Source of the DNA: JAUVXE01 sp964349355
Lineage (GTDB): Bacteria > Actinomycetota > Coriobacteriia > Anaerosomatales > SLCP01
Reading direction: 5' to 3'
NCBI GenBank assembly: GCA_964349355.1
Contig: CAYGFZ010000007.1
Location: forward strand, 1 to 57,167
DNA length: 57,167 bases
In this document: positions 54,221-57,167 of the stretch, piece by piece
How positions within the stretch are numbered: position 1 is the first letter of the stretch
Layout: each line of letters begins with the position of its first letter
The notes under the pieces: generated by a model
What the model was told of the DNA's origin: nothing
Seen by the model: only the letters and a program-made list of their open reading frames with translations
Databases searched by the model: none
Position numbers and translations under genes: made by a program

Positions 54221-54378
54221 CGCACGCATACCGAGCGTCATCGGCCAACCGCGACCCGCTCCTGACCCTGGTCGCATCGAGGGCCATCCGCTAGACTGAC
54301 TGCCCGGGCCCCTCGACGGCAGGCAACGCCGCCGGGGGCAGACTACACCCGTCCCACACTCGATGAGAGGATGCCGCC

Positions 54379-55683
54379 GTGGCCCGTGTCCGCGCATTCA
54401 AGGGGTACACCTACGCTCGAACCTCCTCGGACATATCCGACCTCGCGGCACCGCCGTACGACGTCATCTCCGACAGGCAGAGGGCTACGTTGCTTGCACG
54501 AAATGCGCACAACGTGGTGGCACTCGAACTGCCTGAGGGGCCGCTCGATCCCGCTGCCCCCGGGAACCGTTACGAGACGGGGCGCAAGCGCCTGCAGCAG
54601 TGGCGCGACACAGGCGTCCTCATACGTGACCGCCGACCCGCGATCTACGTACTCGAACAGCGTTACGAAATCGACGGGCGGGAGGTGCGTCGTCGCGCGT
54701 TCATCGCCGAGGTCGGCCTGCACGCCTTCGAAGAAGGGATCGTCCTTCCTCACGAGCGGACCCTTCCCAAGGCCCTCGGCGACCGTTTCAATCTCACCCG
54801 CGCGTGTGCTGCCAACTTCAGCCAGGTCTTCGGCCTGTACAGCGACCCCGGCGCAGTCACGGACCGCTACTTCGAGGAGGCGATGGAGGGCCGCGTGTCG
54901 ATGACGGCCACCGACGCCGACGGCGTTGTCAGCAACGTCTGGACCCTCGCCGATCCCGACGCTATCGATGCGCTGTCCCGGGCACTCGAACACAAGCAGG
55001 TCTTCATCGCCGATGGGCACCACCGCTACACGACAGCCCTCGCCTACCGCGATGAGCGCCGGAGTGCCGACGCTGCGGCAGGAGTCACGCCGGTCGACCC
55101 CGACTACGACTACGTCATGATGGCCCTCGTCAACATGGACGACCCCAACCTGATCGTCCTCCCGACGCACCGTGTCGCCGACTCGCGCACATCCTTCGAC
55201 GCGCAGAGTGTACGCGCGGCCCTGGCCGACGCCTTTGAGCTGTCCGACCTTGCACCATCCTCGGCCTCTGCCGAAGAGGCCCTCGCTTCCACAGACCGCC
55301 CGGCATTCGTCGCAGCGCTCCGGGGGGCGGATACCCCGTTCCTCGCCGCACTCAAACCGGATGCCGACCTCGACGCGCTCATACCGCTCGATCGCTCCCG
55401 CGAGTGGAAGTCGCTTGACGTCGCGATCCTCCAGGAGCTCGTCCTAAACCCGCTCTTCGACATCCATCCTGATCGTGGCGAGACACTCGACCGCCTCTCG
55501 TTCGTCAAGGATACCGCCGATGCGCTAGCGGCCACTGAACACCATGACGCCGCCTTTGTCCTGCGCGCTACCCGGATGGGCCAGATGCGCGCGGTCGCAC
55601 TCGCAGGTGAGACGATGCCCCAGAAGTCCACCTACTTCTACCCGAAGCTGCTCTCGGGCCTCGTCGTGCGCGCGATGGACTAA
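54379..55683 (+). CDS. DUF1015 family protein
   Basis: A 434-residue DUF1015 protein: start ARVRAFKGYTY, then LAAPPYDVISDRQR, the central FIADGHHRYTTALAYRDE and DYVMMALVNMDDPNL. Members are widespread in anaerobes and often lie beside serine-pathway genes, but none are here. It has an HxxH-like centre that may bind metal; the reaction is unknown. The start is GTG with AGAGGATG upstream. Confidence 0.92.
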   Translation: MARVRAFKGYTYARTSSDISDLAAPPYDVISDRQRATLLARNAHNVVALELPEGPLDPAAPGNRYETGRKRLQQWRDTGVLIRDRRPAIYVLEQRYEIDGREVRRRAFIAEVGLHAFEEGIVLPHERTLPKALGDRFNLTRACAANFSQVFGLYSDPGAVTDRYFEEAMEGRVSMTATDADGVVSNVWTLADPDAIDALSRALEHKQVFIADGHHRYTTALAYRDERRSADAAAGVTPVDPDYDYVMMALVNMDDPNLIVLPTHRVADSRTSFDAQSVRAALADAFELSDLAPSSASAEEALASTDRPAFVAALRGADTPFLAALKPDADLDALIPLDRSREWKSLDVAILQELVLNPLFDIHPDRGETLDRLSFVKDTADALAATEHHDAAFVLRATRMGQMRAVALAGETMPQKSTYFYPKLLSGLVVRAMD

Positions 55684-55694
55684 AGACGAGTCGA

Positions 55695-56534
55695 TTACTC
55701 AGAGTCACGGGCAGCGAAACGGCGCTGCCCGACTCCCTCGACATCGAGCCACGTCCGTCGGGGACACACACCTCCCAATCGGCACTCCTCGCACCGGGGC
55801 GATCTCGGCCGACACGTCTCGCGGCCCACAAGCCACGCTGCGAGGTCGAGCGTCCCCGGTGCTTCCGGGCACGTCCGCCTCGCGGCTGCCTCGATCTCGC
55901 CAAGGGTGTCGCGCTCGACGAGTCCGCTACGCAAGAACACTCGTCTTACCTGGACGTCATAGGCGACCTGACCACAATCCCGCCCGGCAAGCTCCACGCC
56001 GAAACGCCTGGTGAGGATCTCGACCGCCATCACGGCCTTCTTCCGCCCGATGCCGTCGAACGCCGAGAGCCTCTCGGTGACATCCAACACATGGCTGCCG
56101 CTGGGCCAGATCGCCGTGGCGTCGCCTTCGTACTCCTTTAGGAGCCGCCGAGCCGCCGAGGAGATCCAACGCGGAACGGTGTTCTTGAAGCGATGAAGCA
56201 TCGGAGATCGCTGGACCGCGTCCACAACCGCCTCAGGGTCGTCGACAAGTCGCTCAAGATCAAGATGACCCAAACGCTCGCGCAGTAGCCAGGGACCCTT
56301 CCACGCGCGCTCCGCCGGAATACCCTGCGTGAAGATGATGCCGAGCAAGAACGCCTCGGGGACACTTTCGATGAGGGCATCGGCAGCCGGGTCGCCGGAG
56401 AACGAACCGCCCACCTGCGCAGCTCCCGCGCGCTCGAGCTCTCTGCCGTAGGCGAGCAGTTCGCAGCCCACGGGATCCGCCTCACCCTGATTCCGGCGAG
56501 CGTGCGAGTCGACTGCGAGGGGATCCGAATCCAC
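55695..56534 (-). CDS. endonuclease III-like HhH-GPD DNA glycosylase
   Basis: A 279-residue base-excision repair enzyme. It has a helix-hairpin-helix (LSAFDGIGRKKAVMAVEIL), the catalytic-Asp region (VAYDVQVRRVFLRSG) and a [4Fe-4S] cluster motif C-x6-C-x2-C-x5-C (CRPRSPRCEECRLGGVC). The usual catalytic Lys of bifunctional enzymes is not obvious in the hairpin, so it may be a glycosylase only. The first 20 residues are unlike the family; a GTG about 21 codons later, after GTGAGG, may be the real start. Confidence 0.87.
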   Translation of the reverse strand: MDSDPLAVDSHARRNQGEADPVGCELLAYGRELERAGAAQVGGSFSGDPAADALIESVPEAFLLGIIFTQGIPAERAWKGPWLLRERLGHLDLERLVDDPEAVVDAVQRSPMLHRFKNTVPRWISSAARRLLKEYEGDATAIWPSGSHVLDVTERLSAFDGIGRKKAVMAVEILTRRFGVELAGRDCGQVAYDVQVRRVFLRSGLVERDTLGEIEAAARRTCPEAPGTLDLAAWLVGRETCRPRSPRCEECRLGGVCPRRTWLDVEGVGQRRFAARDSE

Positions 56535-56548
56535 GACGTACGCCAGGC

Positions 56549-56782
56549 TCAGTAGCGCAGCGAGTTGCGCTTGATCCGGTGGATGAGAACCTCTCGTTCC
56601 TCGGGCGTATATGCCGCCCCGGCCTCGCGAAGTGCCGATATCCGTGACTCGAGAAGCAGCCCGTTCGCTGCTCTATGGGCAGCATAGAGAATGCACGTGG
56701 TCGCAAGTGCGTAAAAGACGTCCCTGGCGATCTCCCACACTGAACAACCGACCGTCTCGCGGCAATCGCAGATGGGGCACAT
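56549..56782 (-). CDS. small Cys-rich hypothetical protein
   Basis: A 77-residue protein beginning MCPICDCRETVGC, which could bind zinc, followed by a mildly hydrophobic helix (WEIARDVFYALATTCILYAA) and a basic end. It is on the same strand as the glycosylase gene and ends 15 bases before it. Family unknown. Confidence 0.6.
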   Translation of the reverse strand: MCPICDCRETVGCSVWEIARDVFYALATTCILYAAHRAANGLLLESRISALREAGAAYTPEEREVLIHRIKRNSLRY

Positions 56783-56854
56783 GCGGACCCCCCTCGGTCA
56801 TGACTGATAATCGGGCGTCGGCTCAGACAGGAATCCCTCTCTGCACACCTGGCC

Positions 56855-57115
56855 TTACTCCTGTGTACCCGCTTCGCTGACCACAGGCCCTTTGCGAAGG
56901 AAGAAAACGCAGTAGGTACAGGACTCGTTGATCGCCGCAGCGCGATCGATGTAGGGGTCGAATATCAGCGCAGGATCCGAAGTGATTTTGAAGGTAGGTC
57001 GATCACATATCGCGAACGCACACTTCGCCGGACACCTGTCCCGCAGAGTCGTCACATGGAGGCAGCGTGACTGCATCTCCTCGTCACATGGGCGCTGCTC
57101 CCAACACTGTGCCAT
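56855..57115 (-). CDS. small two-CW-like cysteine-rich protein
   Basis: An 86-residue protein with nine cysteines: CWEQRPCDEEMQSRCLHV, then RCPAKCAFAICDRP and ESCTYCVFF. The CWE..C opening is like two-CW metal-binding proteins seen beside redox and signalling genes in anaerobes. It may hold zinc or an iron-sulfur cluster. The ATG at 57115 has AAAGG 7 bases upstream and is preferred over one at 57130. Confidence 0.7.
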   Translation of the reverse strand: MAQCWEQRPCDEEMQSRCLHVTTLRDRCPAKCAFAICDRPTFKITSDPALIFDPYIDRAAAINESCTYCVFFLRKGPVVSEAGTQE

Positions 57116-57139
57116 CCGTCGACCTTTCATCCGATCCCC

Positions 57140-57150
57140 GCAATCATGCG
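57140..57150 (-). promoter_or_regulatory. possible -10 element upstream of the two-CW gene
   Basis: On the minus strand TATTAT stands about 35 bases before the start of the two-CW protein, in an AT-richer stretch at the window edge. The matching -35 region would be partly outside the window, so this stays tentative. Confidence 0.3.
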
Positions 57151-57167
57151 ATAATACACCTTTTGTA

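Noticed and set aside
54221..54378. Structured leader before the DUF1015 gene
   Set aside because: A GC-rich stretch with CTGCCC/GGGCAG arms exists but pairing is interrupted, and no known riboswitch pattern is apparent.

Overview
The window looks like part of a high-GC, anaerobic actinobacterial chromosome. The best guess is a Coriobacteriia member of the Anaerosomatales/OPB41 type; this is an inference from gene content and order, not from a marker-gene tree. Supporting points are strong GC bias in third codon positions, many GTG starts, tightly overlapping minus-strand operons, the order alaS-ruvX-mltG, a one-iron superoxide reductase, formate-tetrahydrofolate ligase with FolD, QueH-type queuosine synthesis, and the yajC-secD-secF run. 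A 100-base N run flanked by an exact 55-base duplication (46650-46859) marks the record as a scaffolded draft assembly; collapsing it restores an intact pdxT. No rRNA, tRNA, transposase, phage gene, attachment site, origin or CRISPR array was seen.

Layout. Positions 1-3501 (minus) hold a small regulatory module: a Roadblock/LC7 protein, a DUF4388 (PATAN) protein with a Glu-Pro tail, a small GTPase and a membrane-anchored acidic protein that runs off the window, just downstream of pilB. Positions 3655-15760 are one near-continuous minus-strand run: an anti-sigma-like protein, a SigB/F-type sigma factor, an AI-2E family exporter, alaS, ruvX, mltG, an ABC exporter, a TPR protein, a YqeG phosphatase, aroE and pilB. 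Positions 15810-20567 hold a DUF948-like protein, a decayed rarA gene, a thioredoxin-like lipoprotein without cysteines in its active site, a 6S RNA candidate, aspS and hisS. Positions 20755-30507 carry a metallo-beta-lactamase-fold hydrolase, rel, a 1215-residue RecJ-HIRAN-RecQ-like fusion, secF, secD, an HD protein and yajC.

Positions 30592-37778 carry queuosine genes (tgt, queA, queH) interleaved with plus-strand genes (an ECF sigma/anti-sigma pair and a PHP phosphoesterase), followed by a DUF2520 protein, a GDT1-family transporter and a cold-shock gene. Positions 37985-42870 hold folD and fhs, an isochorismatase, a superoxide reductase and a second internally deleted gene, a KamA-type radical SAM remnant. 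Positions 43266-49128 hold ruvCAB, yebC, pdxST and a DUF3048 lipid/wall protein. The rest (49236-57115) has lgt, htpX, lemA, a rhomboid protease, azlCD, a DUF1015 protein, an endonuclease III-type glycosylase and small cysteine-rich proteins.

The most interesting items are two genes that keep both ends but have lost their middles (rarA and the KamA-type gene), the 6S RNA with a clean promoter and terminal stem, the RecJ-HIRAN-helicase fusion, the Roadblock-PATAN-GTPase module beside pilB, and two regulators or redox proteins (RsbW-like, thioredoxin-like) whose catalytic residues are absent.
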